From the NCBI GenBank assembly GCA_029071325.1, contig JAIEAP010000004.1, forward strand, positions 81,172 to 145,171: a stretch of DNA of 64,000 nt, in the 5' to 3' direction. Position numbers and translations under genes: made by a program. The stretch comes from Lachnospiraceae bacterium (lineage in GTDB: Bacteria > Bacillota > Clostridia > Lachnospirales > Lachnospiraceae). This document shows positions 19,139 through 28,414 of the stretch, piece by piece (the first letter of the stretch is position 1; each line of letters begins with the position of its first letter). The notes under the pieces are model-generated. The model had not been told where the DNA came from and ran no database searches. It saw only the letters and a list, made by a program, of their open reading frames with translations.

Positions 19139-19179
19139 GAAACGATAGATAGTAATGATGACATTGGGAGGATTGTAGC

Positions 19180-21006
19180 ATGTGTGGTATTGTGGGTTAC
19201 ATCGGAAAGAAGCAGGCGGCGCCTATTTTGCTGGACGGTCTGGCGAAGCTGGAATACCGGGGATACGACTCTGCCGGAATGGCAGTGTATAACGGCGAGA
19301 AGATACAGATGGCGAAGGCAACCGGACGGCTGAAGGTGCTCAGTGAGATGACTTATGAGGGAGAGACGCTGCCGGGAACGGTAGGGATTGGTCATACGCG
19401 CTGGGCAACCCATGGAGCTCCTACTGACAGCAATGCCCATCCGCATTTCAATGAGACGGAGACCATTGCCGTGGTACATAACGGTATCATTGAGAATTAT
19501 ATGAAATTGAAGAAGAAGCTGGAGGATAAGGGATATCAGTTCAGCTCTGAGACGGACACGGAGGTAGTGGCGCACCTTCTGGATTACTATTATAAGGGAG
19601 ATCCCCTGGAAGCCATCACCAAGATCATGCACCGGGTGGAAGGCTCCTATGCGCTGGGAATCATATTTGCGGAGCATCCGGATGTGATCTATGCGGTGCG
19701 CAAGGATAGTCCGCTGATCGTAGGCAGGAGCGGGGAGGGAAGCCTGATCGCTTCCGATGTGCCTGCAGTGCTGAAGTATACCAGGAATGTATATTTTATC
19801 GAGAATGAAGAAATCGCCAGGCTGTCTACAGAGGCTATTGTTTTTTTTAATGTGGATGGAGAGTCTATAGAGAAGGAATCGAAACAGATAGAGTGGGATA
19901 TCCATGCTGCGGAAAAGGGCGGTTACGAGCATTTCATGCTCAAGGAAATGAATGAGCAGCCGGCTACTGTCCGGGACACCATCAGCCCGCGTATTAAGGA
20001 TGGGGAGATTGTGATCGAAGAGCTGGGAATGGGGGACGAGGAAATCCGTCAGATTGATAAGATTCATATCGTAGCCTGCGGCTCGGCATATCACACGGGA
20101 TTTACCAGTAAATATGTCTTTGAGGGACTGGCACGGATACCCGTGGAAGTGGATCTGGCATCCGAATTCCGTTATCGCAACCCAATCCTGAATAAGAATA
20201 CGCTGGTGATCATTATCAGTCAGTCCGGTGAGACGGCAGATTCGCTGGCGGCATTGCGTATGGCGAAAGAATGCGGGGTTACAACGCTGGGTATCGTGAA
20301 TGTGGTGGGAAGTTCTATCGCAAGAGAAGCGGATAAGGTTATGTATACCTGGGCGGGACCGGAGATCGCCGTGGCAACTACCAAGGCATACAGTGCGCAG
20401 CTGGTGGCACAGTATCTGCTCGCCATATTATTTGCCAAGGTGAGAGGTAAGATTGACGCGGAGCAGGTAAGCACCATGCTTCATGACCTTAAAAAACTGC
20501 CGGATCAGATAGAACTCCTCTTAAGTCATAAAGAGAGGATACAGAAATTTGCGAACCGCTTTATTGCGGCGCGGGATGTGTTCTTCCTTGGACGCGGTAT
20601 TGATTATGCCATTTCCATGGAGGGTTCCCTGAAACTGAAGGAAATCTCTTATATTCACTCCGAGGCGTATGCGGCAGGAGAACTGAAGCATGGAACGATT
20701 TCCCTGATTGAGGAGGGGACGCCTGTGATTGCGGTGGCAACCCAGAATGAGATTCTGAAGAAAACCATCAGCAATGTGGTGGAGGTCAGAAGCCGCGGTG
20801 CCTTTGTCATGGCAGTGACTACCGAGGGTACGGCAGAGATGGAGAAGACGGCAGACTATGTGGTGTATATTCCCCAGACCAATGCATATTTTTCCAATTC
20901 TCTGGCGATCATTCCACTGCAGTTGTTCAGCTATTATGTTGCCGTGGGTAAGGGATGCGATGTAGATAAACCCCGTAACCTTGCAAAATCGGTAACTGTG
21001 GAATAG
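19180..21006 (+). CDS. glmS: Glutamine--fructose-6-phosphate aminotransferase (isomerizing)
   Basis: 608 residues, full length. The start MCGIVGYIG supplies the catalytic Cys2 of the glutamine amidotransferase domain (~1-220); HTRWATHGAPT and NAHPH bind glutamine. Two SIS domains follow (~285-415 with CGSAYHTG and ISQSGETADSLAALR; ~455-590), ending in the invariant KPRNLAKSVTVE. Makes glucosamine-6-phosphate, the entry to UDP-GlcNAc for peptidoglycan and amino sugars. Good ribosome binding site (gggagg). No ribozyme is visible upstream, unlike many Firmicutes glmS genes. Confidence 0.97.
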   Translation: MCGIVGYIGKKQAAPILLDGLAKLEYRGYDSAGMAVYNGEKIQMAKATGRLKVLSEMTYEGETLPGTVGIGHTRWATHGAPTDSNAHPHFNETETIAVVHNGIIENYMKLKKKLEDKGYQFSSETDTEVVAHLLDYYYKGDPLEAITKIMHRVEGSYALGIIFAEHPDVIYAVRKDSPLIVGRSGEGSLIASDVPAVLKYTRNVYFIENEEIARLSTEAIVFFNVDGESIEKESKQIEWDIHAAEKGGYEHFMLKEMNEQPATVRDTISPRIKDGEIVIEELGMGDEEIRQIDKIHIVACGSAYHTGFTSKYVFEGLARIPVEVDLASEFRYRNPILNKNTLVIIISQSGETADSLAALRMAKECGVTTLGIVNVVGSSIAREADKVMYTWAGPEIAVATTKAYSAQLVAQYLLAILFAKVRGKIDAEQVSTMLHDLKKLPDQIELLLSHKERIQKFANRFIAARDVFFLGRGIDYAISMEGSLKLKEISYIHSEAYAAGELKHGTISLIEEGTPVIAVATQNEILKKTISNVVEVRSRGAFVMAVTTEGTAEMEKTADYVVYIPQTNAYFSNSLAIIPLQLFSYYVAVGKGCDVDKPRNLAKSVTVE

Positions 21007-21019
21007 TCATGGATGATGA

Positions 21020-21211
21020 GTTACTATTCACAGCCCCTCCGCACACATGCGCAAAATCAGCCAGCAAGCTGTCTGTTGCTGCTACGCAGCGTTATATTTT
21101 GCTTATGTGGGCAGAGTGACTGATTCCAGTCACATAAGGAGTACCGTACAGCTTCTTACAAGCAAGCTTGATGAAGCTGTATGCACTCCTTATGTGGCTG
21201 TGAATAGTAAC
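21020..21211. mobile_element. 192-bp MITE-like element, copy 1
   Basis: Bounded by perfect 16-bp inverted repeats: gttactattcacagcc at 21020-21035 and its complement at 21196-21211. Inside are several hairpins, for example gtgactgattccagtcac and a longer one from acagcttctt to atgaagctgt. The same element, same length, is at 37318-37509. No coding frame. Likely moved in trans by a transposase not present in this window. The rest of the gap to the next gene (21212-21312) is A/T rich leader with nothing else recognised. Confidence 0.85.
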
Positions 21212-21312
21212 AAAAAACATAATTTTATTAGATTTTAATCACAATTCGTTCACAAAGTCCGGGTATGATAACGAATATCAATAACTATCAACGGAATGAA
21301 GAGGTAGATAAT

Positions 21313-22923
21313 ATGGAACAGAACAGGATGAATGGAAACGGATGGAGCAGCCCACAGGACAACCCGGCATATGGAACACAGCCAAATTACGGAAATGCCA
21401 ACGTACCGTATGGAGCACAGCAAAACTATGGAAATGCTAATATGCCGTACGGAGCGCAGCCAGGTTATGGCAACGCCAATGCGCCATATGGAGCGCAGCC
21501 GGGGTACGGCGGCGCCAATACATCGTACGGAGCACAGCCAGGTTACGGCAGTGCCAATACATCATACGGAACACAGTCCGGGAGCGAAAATGCTCCATAT
21601 GAGGCGCAGCAGGATCATAGTGATACAGAAGCGGCACAGACCTCCGTGCAGATGGAGACTGAGGATAAGAACGTACCCAAGGCGGAGAAGAAAAAGCATA
21701 CGTCAGATGGCGGAAAGCGTCCGTTTGGCATAACCCTGGCAAAATGTGCGGCGATCGCGCTGGTGTTCGGCCTGGTGGCGGGAAGCGTTTTTGCAGGGAC
21801 GAATCATGTGTGGAATCTGGCACTGGCAGGGGAGGAGGCAGAGCAGCAGGTTTCGGCGGAACAGAAGCCGGAGGATGAGGATAATGATAAGGCAGCAACC
21901 ACACCGGTGTCTGCCAATGTTTCCGGTACGGTGATGGATGTCAGCCAGGTTGTAGAACACGCGATGCCTGCCATTGTCGCTATTACCAATATCAGCGTAG
22001 TCAAGTATCCTACATGGTTTGGCGGTGTTCAGGAAAGAGAGCGTGAAAGCTGCGGCTCCGGTATCATCATCCGGCAGGATGAGGATTATATCTATATTGC
22101 CACCAATAACCATGTGGTCAGCGGTGCAAAACAACTGACGGTTCAGTTCAGTGATGATTATACGGCTGCCGGTCAGGTGAAGGGAACGGATGAAGCCACT
22201 GATCTGGCGGTAGTGGCGGTCCGTATAGAGGAATTGCCGGAGGATACTCTGGCGGCGATCAAGGTCGCGACGCTGGGATCCTCGGAAGCCTTAAAGGTTG
22301 GTCAGCCGTCCATTGCTATCGGAAATGCTCTGGGATGGGGGCAGTCTGTTACCACAGGATGTATCAGCGCCCTGAATCGAGAAGTGACGGTAGAAGATGA
22401 ATATACGGGGGCTTCTGTCACCAATGAACTGATCCAGACAGATGCGGCGATTAATCCCGGAAACAGCGGCGGAGCTCTGCTCAATATAAACGGAGAGGTC
22501 GTCGGAATCAATTCTGTAAAATACGGTGATACTTATGTGGAGGGGATGGGTTATGCAATACCTATTGATACAGCCAGTCCGATCCTGGACAGTCTGATCA
22601 ACAGTGAGGAAATATCTGGGCGTGCTGCGTATCTGGGCGTGTACTGCTCAGATGTGACCCAGAGTGTGTCAGACAGCTATGGTATGCCGCTGGGATTATA
22701 CGTCCGTAACGTTGTGGAGGGGTCTGCGGCTGAGGCGGCGGGTATTCAGAAAGGCGATGTGATCACAGCCTTTGCGGGCAGAAGTGTCGGTTCTCAGAAG
22801 GAACTGGATGAGGCGCTGCAATCCTGCCAGGCAGGACAACAGGTGGAGATCACATATCAGAGACAGGTCAACGGAGAGTACAGGGAGAATACGGTGACAG
22901 TTACGCTGGGCAGTAAAAACTAA
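21313..22923 (+). CDS. HtrA/DegP-type membrane serine protease with repeat-rich N-terminus
   Basis: 536 residues from ATG 21313 (gaggt 7 bp before; the in-frame ATG at 21265 lacks a site). Order: a Gly/Tyr/Gln/Asn-rich tail (residues ~17-100), a charged stretch, one membrane helix (CAAIALVFGLVAGSVFAG), a linker, then a trypsin-like domain with His in ATNNHVVSG, Asp in EATDLAVVAV and Ser in INPGNSGGALL, and a C-terminal PDZ domain (GLYVRNVVEGSAAEAAGIQKGDVI). It acts outside the membrane on misfolded or specific envelope proteins. The cytoplasmic tail has five 13-residue repeats and is unusual for this family in its regularity. Confidence 0.93.
   Translation: MEQNRMNGNGWSSPQDNPAYGTQPNYGNANVPYGAQQNYGNANMPYGAQPGYGNANAPYGAQPGYGGANTSYGAQPGYGSANTSYGTQSGSENAPYEAQQDHSDTEAAQTSVQMETEDKNVPKAEKKKHTSDGGKRPFGITLAKCAAIALVFGLVAGSVFAGTNHVWNLALAGEEAEQQVSAEQKPEDEDNDKAATTPVSANVSGTVMDVSQVVEHAMPAIVAITNISVVKYPTWFGGVQERERESCGSGIIIRQDEDYIYIATNNHVVSGAKQLTVQFSDDYTAAGQVKGTDEATDLAVVAVRIEELPEDTLAAIKVATLGSSEALKVGQPSIAIGNALGWGQSVTTGCISALNREVTVEDEYTGASVTNELIQTDAAINPGNSGGALLNINGEVVGINSVKYGDTYVEGMGYAIPIDTASPILDSLINSEEISGRAAYLGVYCSDVTQSVSDSYGMPLGLYVRNVVEGSAAEAAGIQKGDVITAFAGRSVGSQKELDEALQSCQAGQQVEITYQRQVNGEYRENTVTVTLGSKN
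21370..21564 (+). repeat. Five 39-bp in-frame repeats in the HtrA N-terminal tail
   Basis: The 13-residue unit is YGAQPGYGNANAP with small changes, five full copies at residues 20-84 and a partial sixth to about 21597. Nucleotide identity between units is high but not perfect, so copy number may vary between strains. Confidence 0.88.
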
Positions 22924-22946
22924 TATGTGGGATAAAAGGAGAGGGT

Positions 22947-23864
22947 ATGAACACAACACTGATTATTATGGCGGCGGGTATAGGTTCTCGTTTTGGGGGC
23001 GGGATCAAGCAGTTGGAGAAAATGGGCCCCGGCGGGGAAATCCTTATGGATTACTCTATCTATGATGCCAAGGAGGCTGGGTTTGACAAGGTAGTCTTCA
23101 TTATACGCAGGGATATTGAGCAGGATTTTAAAGAGGTGATAGGCAACCGGATCGGTGCGCATATTCCGGTAGAATATGTATTTCAGGATATTGCCGACCT
23201 GCCGGAGGGATTTACGGTGCCGCAGGGGAGAACAAAGCCCTGGGGCACCGGGCAGGCGGTATTGTGCTGCAAAGGTGTGGTGAATGAGCCGTATGTGATC
23301 ATCAATGCGGACGATTATTACGGCAGGGAGGCGTTTGTAAAGCTGCATACATTTCTGACTGAGCATGCAGGCGGTGGGGAAACGTTTACCCTGGGCATGG
23401 CAGGATATATCCTGGAGAATACATTGAGTGAAAACGGGACGGTCACCAGAGGTGTGTGCAAGGTGGATAGTCAGGGATATTTGGAGCGCATTGAGGAGAC
23501 AACCGGCATCCGGGCAGATGAGCACGGAAGGATTCTGTGTGATAATGAAGACGTGCAGGAATGGATACACCCACATGTGAATGTGTCTATGAATATGTGG
23601 GCAGGTTATCCTGATTTTCTGGACTACCTGGAACAGGGCTTTGTGCAGTTCCTGAGCGGTATCAGTGATGATCCTCTGAAAAAGGAGTATCTGCTGCCTA
23701 CGATCGTGAAAGACCTTTTAAAGGACAAGCATGCCACAGTAAAGGTGTATGAAACGCAGGACCGATGGTTTGGCGTGACCTATCTGGAGGACAAGCCGTT
23801 AGTGGTGGATTCCATAAGAAAGTTGATCGCGGACGGCGTATATCCTGCGGACTTGTGGGGTTAG
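22947..23864 (+). CDS. Nucleoside-diphosphate-sugar pyrophosphorylase-like nucleotidyltransferase
   Basis: 305 residues. The N-terminal MAAGIGSRFGGGIKQL is the nucleotide-binding loop and signature lysine of sugar-phosphate nucleotidyltransferases; INADDYYG is the metal-binding region. No C-terminal left-handed helix (hexapeptide) domain is seen, so it belongs to the short group whose substrates are poorly defined. Only 23 bp after the protease gene with a gagagg site, so probably cotranscribed. Substrate not assignable. Confidence 0.82.
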   Translation: MNTTLIIMAAGIGSRFGGGIKQLEKMGPGGEILMDYSIYDAKEAGFDKVVFIIRRDIEQDFKEVIGNRIGAHIPVEYVFQDIADLPEGFTVPQGRTKPWGTGQAVLCCKGVVNEPYVIINADDYYGREAFVKLHTFLTEHAGGGETFTLGMAGYILENTLSENGTVTRGVCKVDSQGYLERIEETTGIRADEHGRILCDNEDVQEWIHPHVNVSMNMWAGYPDFLDYLEQGFVQFLSGISDDPLKKEYLLPTIVKDLLKDKHATVKVYETQDRWFGVTYLEDKPLVVDSIRKLIADGVYPADLWG

Positions 23865-23907
23865 GATAAATGTGATAAGATATTGCAGGAGTGCGGAGGA
23901 AATGAAG

Positions 23908-24840
23908 ATGAAGAAGAAAAAGATTGTGATAGCATTGGGGCATGAGGCGTTGGGAACTACGCTTCCGGAGCAGAAGAAAGCAACCAAACTAACGGCGAAG
24001 GTGATCGCCGACTATATCAAAGAGGAGTATCAGGTGGTCATCTCCCACAGCAACGGTCCGCAGGTGGGGATGATCCATACTGCAATGGCAGAGTTCTGCA
24101 GGATTTATCCGGAATATACGGCAACACCTATGTCGGTGTGTTCGGCCATGAGCCAGGGTTATATCGGATACGATCTGCAGAATGCTATCCGCACGGAATT
24201 GTTAAACCGGGGAATCTACAAGCCGGTAGCTACTGTGCTGACGCAGGTAACTGTGGACCCGTATGATGAAGCATTTTATCATCCCAGCAAGATCATCGGC
24301 AGACTGATGACAGAGGAAGAGGCGGATGCAGAGGAGAAGAAGGGTAACCATGTGGTAAAGCAGGGTGACGGCTACCGCAGGATTGTGGCAGCTCCTAAGC
24401 CGATGAATATCGTAGAGATTGATTCCATACGGGCGTTGTCGGATGCAGACCAGGTGGTGATCGCCTGCGGCGGCGGCGGAATTCCCGTGTTGGAACAGGA
24501 TAATAACCTGAAAGGCGCCAGCGCCGTGATTGAGAAGGATCTGGCGGCAGGTAAGCTGGCGGATTTATTGGATGCGGATCGGCTGATCATTCTGACCAGT
24601 GTGGGACGGGTAGCCTTAAATTACGGAACACCGGAGGAGCAGCCGCTGGATGAATTGACGGTGGAAGATGCAGGACGGTATGCAGCGGAAGGTCATTTCG
24701 AGGAAGGAACCATGCTTCCGAAGATTCAGGCGGCCATCGATTACATTGGTAATTCTGCTGTGCGTTCCGTACATATTGCCAAGCTGGAGTCTGCGCTGGA
24801 CGGTGTCAGCGGTCTGAAGGGAACCGTAATCCATAAGTAG
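23908..24840 (+). CDS. arcC: Carbamate kinase
   Basis: 310 residues from ATG 23908 (ggagga at 7 bp; the ATG at 23902 is too close to it). Amino-acid kinase fold with IVIALGHEALG, SHSNGPQVGM, CSAMSQGYIGYDLQ, VIACGGGGIPV and an ILTSVGRVALNYG segment near the C-terminus. It normally makes ATP from carbamoyl phosphate. No arginine deiminase or ornithine carbamoyltransferase gene lies nearby, so the source of carbamoyl phosphate here is unknown. The first glycine loop reads GHEALG where GGNAL is usual. Confidence 0.9.
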   Translation: MKKKKIVIALGHEALGTTLPEQKKATKLTAKVIADYIKEEYQVVISHSNGPQVGMIHTAMAEFCRIYPEYTATPMSVCSAMSQGYIGYDLQNAIRTELLNRGIYKPVATVLTQVTVDPYDEAFYHPSKIIGRLMTEEEADAEEKKGNHVVKQGDGYRRIVAAPKPMNIVEIDSIRALSDADQVVIACGGGGIPVLEQDNNLKGASAVIEKDLAAGKLADLLDADRLIILTSVGRVALNYGTPEEQPLDELTVEDAGRYAAEGHFEEGTMLPKIQAAIDYIGNSAVRSVHIAKLESALDGVSGLKGTVIHK

Positions 24841-24904
24841 CATCGGCATAACGTAACTGTTTTGATGCGTTAGGGCAGATGAGAAGAAAATGCGAGGAAA
24901 TCAT

Positions 24905-26071
24905 ATGAGCATATGGAACACACATATATTGCGCAAAAATACCGGACGGACGACATGGGCGGCTGCGCTGGTATTTCTGCTGGGAATATTCTTGCTGACC
25001 GGGTGTGACGGAAAACAGCAGGATATAACAGTCCCGGGAACAGAAACGGAGCATTCTGGAACAGAACTGGAAGCTCCAACGGAAGCGACCGAACCAGGAA
25101 CAGAGCTGGAAACAGAGACAGAAAAGGAACCTGAGACCGAGGCAGTGCGGGAACCCGCAGTGCTTAATCCGGATACCGTAATATATGCGGAGGAAACGGT
25201 GTATACTACCACCAGGGTAAATGTGCGTACAGAGCCGTCTACGGAATCAGAGGTCTACAAGAAGCTGTCTGCAGGTGTAGAGCTTACGCGCAAGGCGAAT
25301 GACGGAAGCTGGAGTCAGGTTGTGTTAGAGGAGGGCAGTTATTATATTGCCTCGGATTATCTGACTACGGAGAAGCCCAAAGAACCGGCGGCATATAGTA
25401 CGAACACCAGTGCAGGAACCGGAATCATCAGCGGCTCCGGCGGTCACGTCGTGTGTATTGACGCCGGACACCAGCAGTACGGGGACTCTGCCAAAGAGCC
25501 GGTAGCGCCGGGATCATCTGAGACGAAGGCGCGTGTGACCGGGGGAACCTCTGGCGCTACGACGGGACTGACAGAGTATGAATTGAATCTGCAGGTGTCC
25601 CTGCGGCTGCGGGATGAGCTGCTTGCGAGAGGATATACGGTTGTCATGACCAGGGAGACCAATGACGTGAATATCAGTAACAGCGAGCGGGCGGCTATTG
25701 CCACCAATGCGGGGGCGGAGATTTTCGTCAGGATTCACGCCAACGGCTCCACGGACAGCAGCGTAAACGGCGCTATGACCATCTGCCCCACCTCCTCGAA
25801 TCCTTATGTGAGCGGATTGTACAGTCAGAGCCGTACCTTGTCGGATCGTGTGCTGGACGGGTTGTGCGGCGCTACAGGTGCCAATAAGCAGTATGTGTGG
25901 GAAACAGATACTATGAGCGGCATTAATTGGAGTACGATGCCGGTGACGATTGTGGAGATGGGATATATGACCAATCCCACAGAGGAGGCGAACTTGGCAT
26001 CAGATTCCTATCAGAGTCAGATTGCTCAGGGAATTGCAAACGGAATAGACGCATATTTTTCCGGGAATTAG
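24905..26071 (+). CDS. N-acetylmuramoyl-L-alanine amidase lipoprotein with SH3b domain
   Basis: 388 residues. Start at ATG 24905 (gaggaaa spacing; ATG 24890 also possible). A signal peptide ends in a lipobox (FLLTGC), so it is a lipoprotein. Then a Thr/Glu/Pro-rich linker, a bacterial SH3 domain (~95-155, [20 protein letters not shown]), another linker, and an amidase_3 domain to the end with zinc and catalytic residues in CIDAGHQQ, the LTEYELNLQ glutamate, RIHANGS and VEMGYMTN. Cuts the bond between MurNAc and the peptide stem in peptidoglycan. Confidence 0.92.
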   Translation: MSIWNTHILRKNTGRTTWAAALVFLLGIFLLTGCDGKQQDITVPGTETEHSGTELEAPTEATEPGTELETETEKEPETEAVREPAVLNPDTVIYAEETVYTTTRVNVRTEPSTESEVYKKLSAGVELTRKANDGSWSQVVLEEGSYYIASDYLTTEKPKEPAAYSTNTSAGTGIISGSGGHVVCIDAGHQQYGDSAKEPVAPGSSETKARVTGGTSGATTGLTEYELNLQVSLRLRDELLARGYTVVMTRETNDVNISNSERAAIATNAGAEIFVRIHANGSTDSSVNGAMTICPTSSNPYVSGLYSQSRTLSDRVLDGLCGATGANKQYVWETDTMSGINWSTMPVTIVEMGYMTNPTEEANLASDSYQSQIAQGIANGIDAYFSGN

Positions 26072-26096
26072 GTATAAAACAAGAAAGGTAAGACAA

Positions 26097-26939
26097 ATGG
26101 CGGAGAATCAGAATTGTGCTAGTTCGGGAAGCTGCGACAGGAGCAGCTGCGAGGGATGTGAGCACAAAAAAGGGAGCGGCTGCTTTCGTGAAGAGCTGAA
26201 TGCATATTCTAAGATTGGTAAAGTGATCGGGGTGGTCAGCGGCAAGGGCGGCGTAGGCAAGTCCTTTGTTACGGCATCCCTGGCAGCAGGCATGGTGAAG
26301 AAAGGATACCGGGTAGGTATCATGGATGCAGATATCACCGGTCCCTCCATTCCCAAAATGTATGGCATCCACGGGAAGGCAGTGGGCAGTGAGCAGGGAA
26401 TTGAGCCGGCTGTCGCTGAGGACGGAACGAAAATCATGTCCATCAATTTATTGGTAGATACGGAAGAGACGCCTGTGGTATGGCGAGGACCAGTGATCGC
26501 AGGTGTGGTGAAGCAATTCTGGACCGATGTTGTGTGGGGGGAACTGGATGTCCTGTTTGTGGACATGCCTCCTGGTACCGGTGATGTGCCGCTGACGGTA
26601 TTTCAGTCGCTGCCGGTGGATGGCATCGTGATCGTCACATCTCCTCAGGAGCTGGTGCAGATGATCGTCAAGAAGGCATATCACATGGCAGATATGATGC
26701 ACATTCCGGTTGTGGGAATTGTAGAGAATTATAGCTATCTGAAATGTCCGGACTGCGGCAGACAGATTACGCTTTTTGGCGAGAGCCATATTGAGGAGAC
26801 CGCTGCAATGCTGGATGTGCCCTTGCTGGGACGGATACCTTTAGATCCCTCCTATGCGGCGGCGGCAGATGAGGGAAAATTCTATACACTGGATCATCCG
26901 TATGTACAGGATGCGGTGCAGGCAGTGGAACAGTTCTGA
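26097..26939 (+). CDS. Mrp/NBP35-family iron-sulfur carrier ATPase
   Basis: 280 residues. A cysteine-rich N-terminus (residues 7-29, five cysteines) is followed by the deviant Walker A GKGGVGKS, DADITGPSIP and VDMPPGTGD, and by CPDCG near residue 222, the two-cysteine cluster site that bridges the dimer. Family members bind and pass on Fe-S clusters. The N-terminal cysteine cluster is of the kind seen in NBP35-like members. Stands alone between the amidase and the permease; a terminator follows. Confidence 0.9.
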   Translation: MAENQNCASSGSCDRSSCEGCEHKKGSGCFREELNAYSKIGKVIGVVSGKGGVGKSFVTASLAAGMVKKGYRVGIMDADITGPSIPKMYGIHGKAVGSEQGIEPAVAEDGTKIMSINLLVDTEETPVVWRGPVIAGVVKQFWTDVVWGELDVLFVDMPPGTGDVPLTVFQSLPVDGIVIVTSPQELVQMIVKKAYHMADMMHIPVVGIVENYSYLKCPDCGRQITLFGESHIEETAAMLDVPLLGRIPLDPSYAAAADEGKFYTLDHPYVQDAVQAVEQF

Positions 26940-26944
26940 AAATG

Positions 26945-26980
26945 ACAGGTAATTCGCAGAATATGCGGATTGCCTGTTTA
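26945..26980 (+). terminator. Rho-independent terminator after the Mrp gene
   Basis: Fourteen-base arms 26945-26958 and 26964-26977 pair with two G-U pairs across a 5-base loop, followed by a short tttatta run. The T-run is weak. Confidence 0.6.
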
Positions 26981-27022
26981 TTATAGGTTTCTATATTTAC
27001 ATATCAAAGGAGGAGTTTTTGC

Positions 27023-28408
27023 ATGCATGAAACAAAGGATGTGATCAAGGACGCCAGAACGCTGGGCGCTCCCAAAATGCTGCTGTTGGGGCTGCAGCAC
27101 ATGTTTGCCATGTTTGGCGCGACTATTCTGGTGCCAATCCTGGTGAACACTTATTTTGAAGGAGAGGGGCTTTCTATCCAGGTAACCCTGATCTGTGCCG
27201 GACTGGGCACATTGTTCTTCCACCTGTGTTCGAAGCTTAAGGTTCCGGCATTTCTGGGGTCGTCGTTTGCTTTTCTTGGTGGTTTTTCAACGGTGGCGGG
27301 ATTGGATACGGGAATCTTCGCAGATATGACTATGGGAGAGAAGCTTCCCTATGCCTGCGGCGGAATTGTGGTGGCAGGAGCGCTGTATCTGATATTGGCA
27401 TTGGTCATCCGACTGGTAGGCGTGAAGAAGGTTATGCGTTTTCTGCCGCCGGTGGTGACAGGTCCCATCATCATCTGCATTGGGTTGTCATTAGCACCCT
27501 CCGCGGTTGCAAATGCTTCCACAAACTGGATACTTGCATTGATCGCTTTGGCGGTTATCATCATATTCAATATCTGGGGCAAAGGGATGTTCCGCATTAT
27601 TCCGATTCTGCTGGGGGTGGTGATCTCTTATGCGGCGGCGCTGATCATGCATGTCTGCGGACTGACGAATCCGGATGGAAGTGCGATCTTAAATTTTGCG
27701 GAAGTGGCTTCTGCAAATTGGGTAGGCCTGCCGCCCTTTATACTGTGTAAGTTTGACCTGACGGCGATTCTGGTTATGGCGCCTATTGCACTGGCGACCA
27801 TGATGGAACATATTGGCGATATGTCCGCGATTTCCGCTACTACCGAAGAGAACTTTATCGAGGATCCGGGACTGCACCGGACGCTGGTGGGTGATGGTCT
27901 GGCGACTTCCTTTTCCGCTTTGTTCGGAGGTCCGGCAAACACTACATATGGGGAGAACACAGGCGTGTTGGAATTAAGCCATGTACACGATCCCAGGGTC
28001 ATTCGTCTGGCAGCGGTATTTGCGGTTATTTTAAGCTTTATTCCCAAAATGTCTGAGGTGATCGGTTCCATGCCCTCCGCCATCATCGGCGGCGTCAGCT
28101 TTATGCTGTACGGAATGATTTCTGCCATTGGTGTCCGCAATGTGGTGGAAAATCATGTGGACTTTAAGAAGTCCAGGAATCTGATTATTGCGGCGGTAAT
28201 CCTTGTGAGCGGTCTGGGCTTTTCCGACGGACTGACGTTCACAATAGCAGGAACCTCTATAAAATTGACCGGGCTTGCCATTGCTGCTCTTGCAGGTATT
28301 ATCCTCAATGCAATACTGCCGGGTAAGGATTATCAGTTCGGAGAGGACAGCAATGCAGATGCAAACCGTGGACTGGATATGAATCCAATCCAGCATAAGG
28401 AAGGGTGA
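27023..28408 (+). CDS. Uracil/xanthine permease (NCS2 family)
   Basis: 461 residues, about 12-14 spans. LLLGLQHMFAMFGATILVPIL at the start, the half-helix FLGSSFAFLGG, and ENTGVLELSHVHDPRVIRLAA with GGPANTTYGENTG are those of UraA-like nucleobase symporters. AxxTT-type residues ISATTEENF and the conserved glutamate MMEHIGDM line the substrate site. Imports uracil (or xanthine) with protons. Strong ribosome binding site (aaaggagg). Close to the next gene (6 bp), but functional coupling to it is doubtful. Confidence 0.92.
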   Translation: MHETKDVIKDARTLGAPKMLLLGLQHMFAMFGATILVPILVNTYFEGEGLSIQVTLICAGLGTLFFHLCSKLKVPAFLGSSFAFLGGFSTVAGLDTGIFADMTMGEKLPYACGGIVVAGALYLILALVIRLVGVKKVMRFLPPVVTGPIIICIGLSLAPSAVANASTNWILALIALAVIIIFNIWGKGMFRIIPILLGVVISYAAALIMHVCGLTNPDGSAILNFAEVASANWVGLPPFILCKFDLTAILVMAPIALATMMEHIGDMSAISATTEENFIEDPGLHRTLVGDGLATSFSALFGGPANTTYGENTGVLELSHVHDPRVIRLAAVFAVILSFIPKMSEVIGSMPSAIIGGVSFMLYGMISAIGVRNVVENHVDFKKSRNLIIAAVILVSGLGFSDGLTFTIAGTSIKLTGLAIAALAGIILNAILPGKDYQFGEDSNADANRGLDMNPIQHKEG

Positions 28409-28414
28409 TTTGAG

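Noticed and set aside
19081..19179. glmS ribozyme before glmS
   Set aside because: The promoter lies only ~40 bp before the start codon and no ribozyme-like core was found.
21370..21597. CRISPR-like direct repeats
   Set aside because: The 39-bp units are contiguous, in frame, and encode a 13-residue protein repeat; there are no spacers.
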